This document shows positions 25,197 through 39,000 of a stretch of DNA of 64,000 nt, piece after piece. Under the pieces are notes generated by a model, which saw only the letters and a list, made by a program, of their open reading frames with translations, searched no databases and was not told where the DNA came from. A program made the translations under genes and the position numbers. Source of the stretch: Pempheris klunzingeri (Eukaryota > Chordata > Actinopteri > Acropomatiformes > Pempheridae); the NCBI RefSeq assembly GCF_042242105.1, contig NC_092029.1, positions 19,640,885-19,704,884 of the forward strand. Reading direction: 5' to 3'. The first letter of the stretch is position 1. Each line of letters opens with the position of its first letter.

Positions 25197-26970
25197 GATC
25201 AGCAGATAATTAGTAACTCCACATTGACCGACGATCCCCTCTTAAATAATAAATGCTTCTGTCTTTCTTCAAATTAAAGGCTCCATACAAAAAGGGTTCT
25301 CTTACCTGCTTGGAGTGGTTGTCCACCATGCTGGAGGAGTCGTCCACAGCCAGACAGATCTGGTACTCCCTCTTGCTGGGCTTGGTTCTCCTCAGCCAGA
25401 TTTTGTCTTTACGGAACTGACTGGCAATGTAGGGGATCACCTTCCTCATGTTCAGACGCTTCCCTGTGCGGTAGTCCCCCCTGTGGACACACATTCACCA
25501 ACGCCCTGTCACTACTCAACCCTTTGTTGTAACGCAGCAGACTCATCATGTGGAGGCAAAATGAGGAGAAAACAGGCAAGAACAGTAACTACAACCTGGT
25601 GCCCACACGGTTAATAGTTCAGGGGAACCATAAATGTTCCTGAAATGGGTCCATGACCGCACTTCAACAGCATCTTATGTGCTGTAACGGAGCGGTTTAT
25701 TGAGTGTGGTGATGCGTCGGTCCTCACTTGAGCTTGGCGGCCTGTGTGGGCTCCAGGATGAGGCGGAGCTGCTCACACAGCTGCTGGGACAGAGGTGAGG
25801 TCAGACTCTGGTACTGGTGCCACATGGAAGCCGCTGCACCCTCCTGGAACACACACACACACACACACACACACAAGTGGCATTTTAAATACCGAGCTTC
25901 ATGCATTCAGGACAACATAAGCTGGACCTGGACCTTGTTAGAAAGACATCTATTTGACCCGTTTTAAAGCAGTATAAAGGACACAGGGATGTACGGACAG
26001 ATATATACGTGCATCTTGAAATCAGTCTTTTATAATTTCTCTATTTTCAGAATATCATTAATGTTTTTTTTTTTTTAAAAAGGAATCTGGATATGAGACA
26101 AAGGGCTTAATATGTGCATTTCTATCCCATATATTATATATACTGTATGAACCACCATAACTCAGTATGTATGCTTCTTTGCACACAGTGGAACAAACGT
26201 CCTGGTCACCCTCACCTCCTCCTGAGTCCCTGGAGCCAGTTTGTGCCAGGCCTCCAGCTGCAGCTCCATCTCCCTCCTGATCTCCTCTGGGTCTCTCTCT
26301 GCTTTCTGTCAACACACACACACACACACTTAGTCAGCAGCTAATCCTCAGATCCCAGAATACTTGTGTGAGAGAGGACCAATGTCCTGAGGGTTGTCTG
26401 TGTTATAGGAGGCACCTGCGTGGGGTCCAGCAGCAGCTCAGGAACTGTGTGAATTGTGGAATCCGTACGTCTGTCTGCTCCCTCCTCTTCTCTGGGATTC
26501 TGACGGTCCTTCGGTCTGTCCTCGTCCTCCCCCTGCCTCTGCGCCTCCGCCTCTCCACTGTCGGCGCCTGCACGAGAAGAAGAGCGGGAGAAGAAGGGAA
26601 GGGAACAAGGAATTCAAACACCATCTGTAATCTAAGCGCAACTCGCGTTAAGACGCCGGGTTTCTAAAAACCGTCCGTTGAAAGTTCTTGAGGTGAAAAT
26701 GGACGGGATTGGGCAAAATATGTGACCTTGCTGAGAGGCCTTGGTGGAGTCCAGCTGCTCAGGCTTCAGCTCGTGGGCCTCGGCAGCCTGAGGGTCATCT
26801 TCCTGGTTCTCCGTTTCCATGGCAACATCCTCATCGTTCTGATCCTCGTCCTGGTCCTGCTGAGGACCAGCTGCTTTCTGCTGCTCTGCACTGGCAACAT
26901 CTGGACACAACACAAGACCACAAAGGAACGGCAAACATGACGCATGAAAACTGAATTGGCGCGTGTGCAC

Positions 26971-27017
<47 letters not shown>

Positions 27018-30000
27018 AGGTGCTTTCTGACCGTATGTCTGCGTGTCGTAGGCCGTCTCTCCCCGTCTGATGTGCTCGTACAGGTCTGACTCCTGCTGTG
27101 CATCGCTCTGCCTGCTGTCCTCTGAGCGGTCCTTGCTGCTCTCCACCGTACGCAGCCGCTTATTAACGTGCTCATTGTAGTCGCCGGTCGACCGCTCATT
27201 GTCAGCTTGACCGGGTTTTCTCTTGAAGCTCTGGAACAGTAGTGAGAGGATGGATTGAAAAACAAAGGGAGGTGGAAGGTTCATCAGAATGCAGACTGGT
27301 CTGGTCTGGTCTGGTCTGGTCTGGTCTGGTCTGAGGCCAGTCATACCTGAGTTTTCTTCTGTGTCTGTGTCTGTGAAGCCATCCTTGCCGTCAGCTTTGA
27401 CTGGTGGCCCTCTGATTGGCTGGCATCAGAAGCCCCGCTCCCATGCTCCTACAAACCACAAACGTAGAAATGTTTTACAATTGATCTTCTTTAGGGGGAC
27501 ACTTTTATCATATTTTAAAAGAGAACCATCAATCTGTAACTGCATAAAAGGGAATTTGTCCTAAAACAGAGTCGAGCCAATTCTCTCCAGTAGCTCTTTC
27601 TAAATCTCTTTAATACTGATCATATAATATTCTTAAAGGTAAAAGGCCAAGATGAAACCTGGAGGCCTTAACCACGTCCTAAGGGCTACAGTATCCAGTG
27701 AGTCGCAGTGTACCTCCTTAGCCTGGTCTCTTTCCGACGCCTCTCCTGCCAGCTCCACCGCCGCGTCGCTCTGAACGTTCTGCTCTCCGGTCTGACCGTC
27801 GGTGTTGTGCTCCTTCCTCTCAGCTGCCTCCGACTGCTCCTCGTCCTCCTCCTCCTCCTCCTGTAAGCATTACAAGTCCAAACCGTAACACACACACACA
27901 CACGCGACAGAACTGTGTGTGTGTGTGTGTGGAGAACTTGGTGCAGAGGCGTACTTCGTTTACATACACACCTTAGGTTTGTGTCCTTTGTCTTCAGGAA
28001 CAGTCAGGTCTTCGTCTCTTCCTGCCTCTTGACCTCTCTCTTTCTCCTCCTCCTCCTCGTCTTTCTCAGGAGGCTCGTCATCCCCATCCGCTTTCTCTTC
28101 TCCTCCTCCCTCCTCGTCCTTCTCCTCCTCCTCCTCCCCGTCTTGGGTCTTGGGCTCCTGGCTGTTCTCCTCTCCTGGTTGGTCCTCCTCCATCTCCTCT
28201 GCTCCTTCCCCCGCCTCGTCTCCACTATTCTGCCCACCTTCCTCATCATCCGGGGCCGAGGCTTTCTCGTCGATGTCGAATGGGTTCTCCTCTGGAGAGT
28301 GGACAATGCCACAAGAATTCACTGAGTTGATTTAGAGGCCAAAGCAAGCGCTACCGTACATCATGGCCTTCGTTGTTTTAACGAGGGAGTGTTTCCCAGT
28401 TTATGTTAAGAAGGGACAACATGTAGCACTTAAACATGAATTGTGTACCTGAGTTTATGGCAGTGGTACAGGTGGTTAATGCCAGGGCTTCCCAAAATGG
28501 CACATTTCATAAATGCTGCGTTGCTTCTAATTAATTAATCGACTGATTAGTCATTTTGCAAAAAAACATTTTGAGGCTTCTCTTAACAAAAGTTAGCATT
28601 TTTTTCCAATTTCTTCCCACACACAGACTAAACCATTATTTGAAAAAAATCAATCAGAAGATGAATTGTTGATTAAAAATAATCATTGGCTGCAGCCACA
28701 TCACAAAAAAAAAAAGGATTTTACTACATCTAAAACGTTTTCTATTAGAAAGTTCTTTTCCTATTCTAGCCTGGTGTCACCTCTGGAACAAACACATCAT
28801 AATCACATTAATAGATAAATAAAACTGGACCAGAGGCAAAAAAAAAGCATCTTCTTGTTCTCTGCTTCTCCAATGAGAGGATTTGCTGATTTGCACTACA
28901 CATATTCCAGAACAGCGTTAGGATTTCTGTTTGGAGACTTTGGAAACACGCGGGGCTTCAGGTGTGTTCATTTAGCCGCAGAGCTCTCACCGTCACTCTC
29001 GCCCTCTCCGTCATCTCCGGGCTCATCATCCTGGTCCAGGTTGAGATCCTCGGGCAGATCCATGGCCTCCGGCTCGGCTCTCTTGTCCTGCTCACCGTGG
29101 TAGGGGTCCACTTCGTTCTCGTCGAACTCCCTCTGGGAAACAGCGAAGCCATAAAGTGAGAGGAGATTTGCAGAAACGATGGAAAACAAAAAAGGGAGTG
29201 GGTTTTTCGACTGCTGCAGTTCCGTGAGCTTGTGCAGGAAAGAGAATCTGTGAATTTCTTCACCTCCTAATAAAAAGATTACCTCATCTCCTTGTTCGTG
29301 GATTTTCTCTTTCTCCTCCTCGTCCATCTGCTCATCTTTATCCTGGTTTTTCTTATCTTTGTTGGGGTCTGCGGCATCCAAGTTGTCATCTTTAGCAACC
29401 AGCTCTGATTCGCCCTGAGACAATCCAGCCATGACAGAACATTAGGGCACGCCGACTGAAGTTTAAATAATAATTCACAGCAGCAGAACTACACGATGGC
29501 CAGCTTTTAAATATTCTTTTTCAAAATGGTTTTTCAGAGGCCCTGTGGCCATGTCATATCTGCACCTGGTCCATCCCCTGGCCGGACTCTTCCTCCTTGT
29601 CACTCCCTTCCTCCTCGTCATCCTCATCATCCCCCCACATTCTCTCATCCAGAGTGTCTGTCTGTCCTTCACCCAGGTCACCCATCTTTTTATCCAGCTC
29701 CTTCTCATCCTCATTGGACGACTCATCGTCTTCACCTGCAAACGATTAAAAGAGGAAAAAAGTCACTCAGCGGCGATTCTATAAACTTAAAGTGGAATTA
29801 ACACTAAATTATTTATAATCATTTTATATTCAAGCTCTTGCCAAACAAGACACAATGCTGATTAAGCGGAGTGACTGGAATGACGGAGAAGCAGCTAAGA
29901 GTATGGCATACTGTACACCCCACATCGTAAGCGTGGGGTCGCTGCCGGGAGGACGACACAAAAGGTTCAATTTCCTACATCATCACACCGAGAGGAGTCG

Positions 30001-33000
30001 CATCATGTCAAACCGGCTATAGACAGTTCAATCTACCTGGTTCATTCTCATCCCCATCATGCATTTGGCCATCAAAGTCCTCTGACATCTCGATAGCATT
30101 GTCCTCCGCCTCGATATTCCCTTTATCCTGCTGTTCTTCCTTTTCCTGGCCCTCCTGGAAGGTGTCCTCCACCTGGAAGAAGAATGCAGGGATAGCTTTG
30201 TGAGAAAACGTCGGCCATATAATCGTCTTCAATTACTCAGTTGTGATACGTGTGCTGATGAAGTTCAAACCCGGCTAATGCTGCCATTAAGTGCAGATGA
30301 TTCCAGCTCCAGAGAAAAGCTAGTAAGTGGCCCTTGAGTTAAGATTATCTTGTAGATAATAAGATAATAGTTATTAGTAAAACTGCACATCATTTCATCA
30401 CCTGATCTTCGTTCTCGATCTTGTCGCTGACGTCCTTCGTGCCCTCGCCCTCTCCTATACCGCCGCCCTCATAGTCGTGGAAGTCTGTGGCACCTTCTCC
30501 ATCTCCACCAGCCACCAGCTCCTGAGGCAGGCAGAAACCCTGGGAAGGGGGGGGCACAACAATCATTTAGTCACCAATTATTCCTGCATTACTTTTACAC
30601 CACCTGTACTTCCCCGACTGTTTGTTAAAGAAGTCTGAGCGTACCTTCTGAGCGAGCTCCGTGAAGATGCTGGCCAGGACTGACAGCAGTTTGCCTGTGC
30701 TCCTGTGAGCCCCCAGCGACACAGCCACGTAGTAACGCACCAGGTCACCGTAAATCCCAAGCAGAGGCTCCAGACGCACCAGCATCCCGCACGCCCTGTT
30801 CACCTCCTGAACACACACTTGATTCATTAAAACCCATCCTCATTGGCGCTGGACAGTAAAATATTCTGTGGTCAGATGGTGTTGCTACCTGAAGCTGTGG
30901 GGGCTGACAGGAGTCTCTGTGTGTCTTCAGGTGACTCAGCAGCCTCTCCAGTCCTTCACTGACATCTCCCACGCACAAGGCCTCCACTTCAGCTGCCAGC
31001 CCCTCTTCCAGGAGTTGAGTCAGGTGACCGGGCTTCAGTAGGTCCTCCACAGGCTCTTCATCCTTCTCCTCCTCCTCTTCAGCACCCTCTGAGGCATCAA
31101 ATAACACCATGAAGACAACCATTAATGCTGTCAGAAACAAACATGAGGAGACCTTTCTTGCCATTGGCCCGCATTTAACATTTAACTGCACCTGAAGCTT
31201 AAATTCCTAAAAAGGTCAAAATTGTGGGAATTGGGCCCAAAAAAAAGAGGGTGTATGTAGGGTGCCCTCTCAGAATACAGCACTCGTCAGACTATACCAT
31301 AAACATACGTTTACGTCACTAAACACAGAAGCACCAAAACTGTACTGGTGGCGGGAAAACGTTTCTTTTGCATCATCCCGATTAAAGCATCAGAATTTGG
31401 TGCATAAATCATGCAGGTTGGAATTGGCAGCAGCTTCATGTGGGACATGTTGGGCTGGCAGACGTTAGAGCCCCTGAACAGCTTCATGTCGTTCACATCC
31501 TCACGGCTACAACTTCTCCATACTTGGATGGATGGCCAGAGGAGGTCTGCAGACCGAAGGCTGCTGCTAGCCAGCTCAACCCGACTAAGCAGCAACACAG
31601 TTGATGTTCTGTACTGGAACGAACCAACATCCCTCCCGTATCTGTACACCAGCCCTGCACAGAGCACTGCTGACCTCTCTTGGCATCTGCATGCTGCTCT
31701 CTTTGTTGCTCTCTCTCCCTTCTTTTCACAAGCGTCTGGACAGCACACAGCACCGTGTTGATGTTTGTCTCCAGCTCAGCAGAGAACTCAGTGCAGAAGG
31801 TGGGCTGGTGATCTGAAAAACAGAGGAATGAGGAACCACGTTACTAAATATCTGCAGGGTTGGAAGCATTAGGCTCAGTGGCTCGGTGCAATCACCTGAG
31901 TTCTGGTGGCCCAGGGAGAGCAGCTGGGTCTTCCAGGTGGTGAACTCGGTGATGGCAGCCTCCACCTGACCTCTGACATACTGCAGGCTCTGGGTGATGG
32001 CTGGCTGGCTGTCTGCGCTGCCCACACATACTGCTGGAGTGAAGAGCTGCTCCACACTGGGCATCTGAGCCACGACGGCTCCCAGCTGGTCAAAGGCTGA
32101 GCAGCATGTGACGAAATGATCCCTATTGAAAAAAAAACAACCGGGTTGGGGCGGTTTCTGTCTTTTGTTGCTTGTACCTCAGGTTTCAAACAAACTCTTG
32201 AGTGATTGTGTTTTACCATGTGTGGAGTACTCTCCCAGAGGTCTGCTGTGCGACATTATCCAGCTCCACCTTCAGGCTCTGAGTCTGCTTTAACATTGCG
32301 CTCATATGCTGGTTTAGCCGGCTCCAGGCAGCGTCTCCCCTACGCATCAGGCAGCCGGGGGGTTGGCGCTGCGCTGCCAGCGGGGATGGGCACCTCAAGG
32401 TGTGCTGTCTGCAGCTGCCCATCTCCTCCTGCTGCTGGAGGTCCTCTGGGCAGCACTGGTGGAGCCAGGCCAGCTGCTGGAGGAGTGTGGCGCACTGGGC
32501 AGCCAGCTCCTGGCCTCGGGTCACCCAACCCTGGAGGGAGGCCTGGGGCGGGAGGGTGCAGCCTGGGTCCTCACTGTGGCTGTGCAGGTGGGCCTTGATG
32601 CTCTGGACGTTATTTGTTAGCCTCCTGTGGGGGGGTGGGGGGGTGATGAGACAAGAAGAGACAATTCAATGGGGGAATAATACACATGCATTTTCTGCAT
32701 ACAAAACTGATAACCCCCCCTTTTAGGACTTATATGTAACATTAAGATGAAGTGACTGAAATGAACCAAACATTTAGTTGAACTGAATTGTGTTTTCTGG
32801 TTCATCATCTTGATAAATTCACATCTTTTGTTGAAATGTGATTCCAGGTACAGGTCAGCTCTGCTCAATATTATTTCTTTGCCATTTCACTAGATGCCAC
32901 ATCAGAGGCATTTATATTACTTCTTACCAAATGTTAGGAATAGGAATCAGTCATTTCCTCTGAGGGTGAGGGGCACGTGTCCCTCTTTTCAAGTTGTACT

Positions 33001-36000
33001 CACTATAATGCCTTTGAATATTGATCACTGTCCTGTTCCGTTTGTGTCTACAGTTCATGTTTTCCTAAAACAAGATGCTGAAATCTCTTCAGAACCCAAA
33101 GCCAACCTACTAAACCTGCTGAAGTCGTGCGGCAGTAGACAGACCTGAGACGGATCCACTGCTCAGTGAGCTTCGCCAGTCGTCGCCTCTGTCTTAGAAG
33201 CAGCTTGAAAAGGTGAGAGGAGAAACCTCTACAGCGCTCTATGTTGCCCAGACCAAGCTGCTAAAGACAAATAATGACACACACACACACACACTTCAGA
33301 CCTCTGGGCCAAAATAGACAAAACACTGAGGAATGGCAGACATCATCTCTTTCAGAGCACTGTGAGAGTAGTAAACAAGCTGTTACATTGTGGACCATCA
33401 GTATCCAAGTCTCACCTTGGCAGCGTGCTGCAGAGCAGTCTGCAGGGCTGTTCTCCTGGCCCAGGAACGGTAGAAGTACTTCTGACATCCGTCCCATGCT
33501 GTCAGCAACTCTGTGAACAAGCTGCAACATCAAGAGCGCAGAGAAAAAGGCTTTAAGAGAGCAGAGATGACACATTACTGAGCTGACACCTGTCGGGACT
33601 GACCTGGCATCTAACCTGGTTTCTCTGTAAATGTAACATGGCCTCTCACTTTGTGGTAATTATGGGATCATGATGACTGTTAAAACATGGCGACGAATCA
33701 TGGGGCTCGTGAAGTAACTCTTAAGTTTGCTTACGTCAGTTTTTGTGTCTCTATAAACTGGGATGTGGAGTTATTTATTCTAATATAACTCACAGCAGGC
33801 AATTTTAAGCAAAATACACACTAACTGGTAGCAGTTAACCAAAAGAAATCACAGAAAACATCTATGAACAGGTTCTATTTACATGCTCTCAGCCTGCTCC
33901 TGGGTGCCGGCAGCAGGCAGAGCGGTGCTCATCTCCAGCGGCTGCATACAGAGGGTGTCCTCCGGGGCAGCCGTCCTGCTCCACGTCAGGCCTTTGCGGT
34001 ACGACAGACCTTAATGGGGACGTGACACAGAGACAGAGGCATGAAGAGAGAGTTTGGAATTTAAACGACTGGGTGACAAACTGGCAAATCAGAGAGGGAG
34101 ACCCACCTATTTCTGCGAGCATCTTGAACAGGTCCGACAGCGCTCTCTGCTTCTGCTGCAGGATGTGCTTGACCTCTGCCTTCTGCTTCTCTTTCTCTGC
34201 CGACGGGTTGACGACGAGGCTCTGCAGGTCGCGCAGGTTGCTGATGACCTCGCCTGAGAAGAAGAGGACGCAGCTTTGACACTGGTTTCTGATGTGATGT
34301 CGCTGGTTCCCGCGCAAAAATCCAATCCGACTACAGTTGTATTCAAAATTATTCAACTCCCACGCAGTGATTGATTGACTGATTGACAGAAATATGGGTA
34401 AGTCAAGAGAAGTGTCCAGAAAGTTAAGAGAGGAGATCATTGCCTTGTACAAACAAGGACAATTATTGATTAATGCCAGCGTGCAGAAAGGCCTAAATGT
34501 GAAATGTGTTCTTGATTATGCCAATTAATTGTCATGAAGGCAGCAGGATATGCAAAATTACGCAGCATGTGGTTGACAAACGGCATCAATAAGAACTGGG
34601 GGGGAAAATGTGGAGTTTAAATCCACATAGTTAATCATTTTAAATGATCTATAATATACCTTTAGTTGTTGTTTGCTAGTTGTCTATTGCAGTAAGCACA
34701 AAGTACAGAAAATCAAAAGTGTTTATCCTTTTGCCAGCATGAGCGTGCTCAGTAAATATCATGTCATCGGCCCATTGAAGTGGTTTACCAGTGAAACAGT
34801 CCAGGTCTTCAGCCAGCTCGGGCACTGGGTTTGTCCTCAGCAGCTGCACACACAGTTTCTTCATCTTCCTGGACAGAACAGGCAGACGTCCCTGTAGAGA
34901 TGAAGCCTCAGCTGCTTCATCTGGGCCCTCATTCTGAAATACCAAATTCAATTTAGGTTATTTCATTTATCATCTATTATCATAAAACCCGCAACAATAA
35001 CTGATTAAATAAGGATAAAAAAAAAATAAATAAAAAAAAACACTAAAAAGGAAAAGAGATCATTCTTTTGAGATAATGATAAAAACACCATGTGCTCTGT
35101 GAGACTTGAACCTGCAGATCTCTGCCCTTCCCAGGCAGGGTGCTCTTCAGTGCCCGGTTAACCCGATGGAGCGGCGTTTCCTCTGGGTTGGCGTCCACGC
35201 TGTCCAAGCTGGCACTGCTTCCCTGTTCCACCAGAGCGGGAACACTGGGACCATTCAGAGCCTCCTCAAACTTCTTGACAAACTTGAAGAGAGTCCTGGG
35301 AGAGAGGAAGAAAGGCAGAGCGGCGTTGGCGGCAGGGCAGCCATCTCTCATAGGAAAAAAAAAAAAGCCCACATGGCGTAGCACGTATCAAATCCTACCG
35401 ATGCGTCTTCTCCACTGACTGTTTGATGGACCAGAAACTGACGTCGTTCCACTTGGAGATCTTAACAAAGTCCTGAAGGACGACACATGCACATCACAGT
35501 GGAGCTTATGAACTCTGACATGTAAAGACAAGCTTTAGGAGTACTGGTGTGCAATAACAAAAAAAAGGACACCAACACAAACCTTGAGCTCCTTCTCGAT
35601 GGGCTGCCTGAGCTGACTTATTCTGGTCTGGACGCAGTCGGAGAACTGACTATAGTATTTGTGCAGGTTCCACAAAAGACTGGACAATGACTCTGTAGAA
35701 TACAGAAAGAGCTGACACATCATCCTCTCTTCGTGGTGCGAGAGTTTGTCTACGTGACCAATTGTGATGTAATTAGTTGGCAAGTTGATGGCAAATACAT
35801 TTTGGATAGTGCACGGCTCGAACTCCATTCACCCATTCTGTGCAGGGCCGCTTCTATGAGGCGTTTTTATTTTGAGCTGATAATAAAGTTATGTGCTTGG
35901 GACACTGTGATTACGCAGTGATATACTAGTAAAAGGGACCCGTCTATTGTAACATCTGAAATGTAAAATCAAAGCCAATCTTTGAAATGTTACCACTGTT

Positions 36001-39000
36001 CCTCACATTATAAGCTTTAATGTACATGTGTGTAACAGCTCTGTCTTGGAGACACTAAGCACTCATATTCATGTGAGATCAGTGTCCAAAGACGTTTCCT
36101 CACTGACCCCCACCGCTGCACCGAGCTAAACATTGCCTTTCATAAGAGCGGCTTAGGTGGCTGACCTTGTCCGGTCTGGTTGGGGACCAGCAGGAGGTGA
36201 CAGTGGAAGCTTAGCAGCATGGCCAGGCGGGTGTGAAACTCTCCCAGGGTGGAGCCCTCCATGAAGGCCTGGACAGTGGAGGTCACCGAGGACAGGGAGA
36301 GGCGCTCCACCCCTTCCCCTGATAACGACAGTAACAGAAGAAGAGAATGTCTTAGCAGTCGCAGCATCTTGAGTGGTGCATTCGTGTTTTTCTGTGAAAC
36401 ACTTGTTTGACTTTTTAAACGAGACCTTTGTTTGCTATAGTTTGTATCTGGAAATATCACTTTGATTGTCATCTTAAACGTTTCTATTATTGGTTGGTAT
36501 TCCGCTGATAACAACACTGCGACACAATAGCCGATGGGTATGCACCTGTGTTGGCATCCATCCTCTGCTCCTCCAGGTACCTCTCCACCAGCTGGTAGAT
36601 GGAGAACCAGTGTTTGGATGATTTCTCACTGTGTCGCTTCGTTGCATTGTCCAGACTGCTCGACCAGCAACTACAAGAGCGACAGGACACATTTACATTC
36701 TAGGCACAGGAACAGGAAACAGCTTGTACATCACCTTATATCCTGGATAAGAAAAAAAAAAAAAAAAAACTGTTCCAGGACCAGTTCTAACTTTAATCTC
36801 TCTCATCTAGTGTCTAAAAGTATCGAAAAAGGAACATTAAAATACTGGCCGGAATCAAGTTCTCTGCGTCTTACTTGAGCTCCAGTTTGCGCCACTGGAT
36901 AATGAGCTGGGTGACTGGTTCCAGCTCCTTCCGCAGAGACACCGAGCGGCTGGCGTTGTTCTCCCAGTCCTGATGAGAACAGCAGAGGCGGACATGAAAA
37001 CCTTACACACAACTAAACGACACTGACTGGGAGACCTTTGTTCCTGTCACCCATTTATTTTCTAGTTGATCACATATACCAACGCTACAAGGAACTCACC
37101 TGTGCTTTGCTGAGCAGGATCTCCATACCATTGAGGAACTTTGCCAGTGGACTGGCCAGACTGAAAGCCATGATCCTCTCCATCACCACGGTCAGCTGGA
37201 AGACAGGATTGCATGTTATAACAAGCTGGATCAAGATTCAGCCCACTTCACTCACTTGGAACTGGAGAGCGGTTGTCACGCTATAGCTAAAATAAACAGG
37301 ACTGTAAAATGATGAACTTGATGTGTGATACCATGGGGCATCAGTTTCGGGCCTCCGATGTCACCAGAGGATATCCAGAAACGGAAAACAATATCTGGGC
37401 CAAGACTCCCTCCTCCGTACACCGGTTAATGTTTAACTCATATACAGTGGGGCAAAAAAGTATTTAGTCAGCCACCAATTGTGCAAGTTCTCCCACTTAA
37501 AAAGATGAGAGAGGCCTGTCATTTTCATCATAGGTACACTTCAACTATGAGAGACAGAATGGGGGGAAAGAATCCAGGAAATCACATTGTAGGATTTTTA
37601 ATGAATTAATTGGTAAATTCCTGGGTAAAATAAGTATTTGGTCACCAAGCAGCTTGGTGTGAAGAAATCAACTGTGGGAGCAATTATTAGAAAATGGAAG
37701 ACATACAAGACCACTGATAATCTCCCTCCATCTGGGGCTCCACACAAGATCTCACCCCGTGGGGTCAAAATGATCACAAGAACGGTGAGCAAAAATCCCA
37801 GAACCACACGGGGGGACCTAGTGAATGACCTGTAGAGAGCTGGGACCAAAGTAACAAAGGCTACCATCAGTAACACACTACGCCGCCAGGGACTCAAATC
37901 CTGCAGTGCCAGACGTGTCCCCCTGCTTAAGCCAGTACATGTCCAGTCCCGTCTGAAGTTTGCTAGAGAGCATTTGGATGATCCAGAAGAGGATTGGGAG
38001 AATGTCACATGGTCAGATGAAACCAAAATAGAACTTTTTTGAAGATGAAACGTGGCTGGGTCTTTCAGCATGACAATGATCCCAAACACACCGCCCGGGC
38101 AATGAAGGAGTGGCTTCGTAAGAAGCATTTCAAGGTCCTGGAGTGGCCTAGCCAGATCCAGATCTCAAACCCATAGAAAATCTTTGGAGGGAGTTGAAAG
38201 TCCGTGTTGCCCAGCGACAGCCCCAAAACATCACTGCTCTAGAGGAGACCTGCATGGAGGAATGGGCCAAAATACCAGCAACAGTGTGTGAAAACCTTGT
38301 GAAGACTTAAAGAAAACGTTTGACCTCTGTCATTGCCAACAAAGGGTATATAACAAAGTATTGAGATGAACTTTTGTTATTGATCAAATACTTATTTTCC
38401 ACCATAATTTGCAAATAAATTCATTAAAAATCCTACAATGTGATTTCCTGGATTCTTTCCCCCCATTTTGTCTCTCATAGTTGAAGTGTACCTATGATGA
38501 AAATGACAGGCCTCTCTCATCTTTTTAAGTGGGAGAACTTGCACAATTGGTGGCTGACTAAATACTTTTTTGCCCCACTGTAAATGCGGATACATTTGAA
38601 AGAAGCAGACAAAAAGCTAAATCGTCGTCCGATGATGGCAGATGAGTTCCGGCGTTGTATTTTGGCCTCTTTATCTCGCCGTACAGATGTTTACATGAAT
38701 AGCTTTGTTCCTTGTTGACAGATTCTGCATTCTTGTGGATATCTGTTTGTAGATTATCACACCGATGAAAGCTTTATAGCAAAATAATCCCTGAATCCCT
38801 ACATGCTCACTCGCTGTGGGCCTTGACGTAAAAAAAAAAAAAAAAAGTAACTAACCTGTACGAGGGCTGGGTGCTCCGGCCAGTCCTCCAGCCTCTGCTT
38901 CACCGCCGCACTCAGCTGCTCCAGGGCGGGGAGACAGAGACGGGCCTCGCTCATGTTGGGCTGCTGGTAGAAGTCGTAAGGTCCTTCAGCGGTGACAGCC

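Larger units (their letters stand above)
23138..26305 (-). other. MDN1: MDN1 C-terminal MIDAS (VWA-like) domain, 8 exons
   Basis: Exons: 26216-26305, 25728-25843, 25306-25480, 25092-25165, 24855-24969, 24637-24703, 23410-23552, 23138-23323. The metal-ion-dependent adhesion site is visible as [14 protein letters not shown] (DxSxS) in 25306-25480 and as [10 protein letters not shown] (the later Asp) in 23410-23552. [13 protein letters not shown] and DILDIK-like sequence lead to the C-terminus [16 protein letters not shown]. Family knowledge: this domain binds the ubiquitin-like domains of Rsa4/NLE1 and Ytm1/WDR12 through the bound metal. Exon lengths and the stop position agree with the vertebrate protein. 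Confidence 0.93.
26416..32122 (-). other. MDN1: MDN1 D/E-rich region, 15 exons
   Basis: Exons: 31896-32122, 31675-31812, 30889-31088, 30645-30806, 30402-30539, 30037-30172, 29566-29735, 29283-29414, 28991-29132, 27972-28291, 27714-27860, 27347-27448, 27032-27230, 26727-26900, 26416-26567. After the last helical linker exons the protein becomes strongly acidic. The 320-nt exon 27972-28291 alone contains long Glu/Asp runs, and 27714-27860 opens with EEEEEDEEQ. Conserved islands such as [15 protein letters not shown] and ENPFDIDEK stand out. The region is a flexible tether between stem and MIDAS domain. Shadow frames on both strands here are caused by GA/TC-rich low complexity. Confidence 0.9.

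Noticed and set aside
27960..28325. Long overlapping frames on both strands
   Set aside because: Only the minus-strand acidic frame belongs to MDN1; the others are shadows of GA/TC-rich low complexity.
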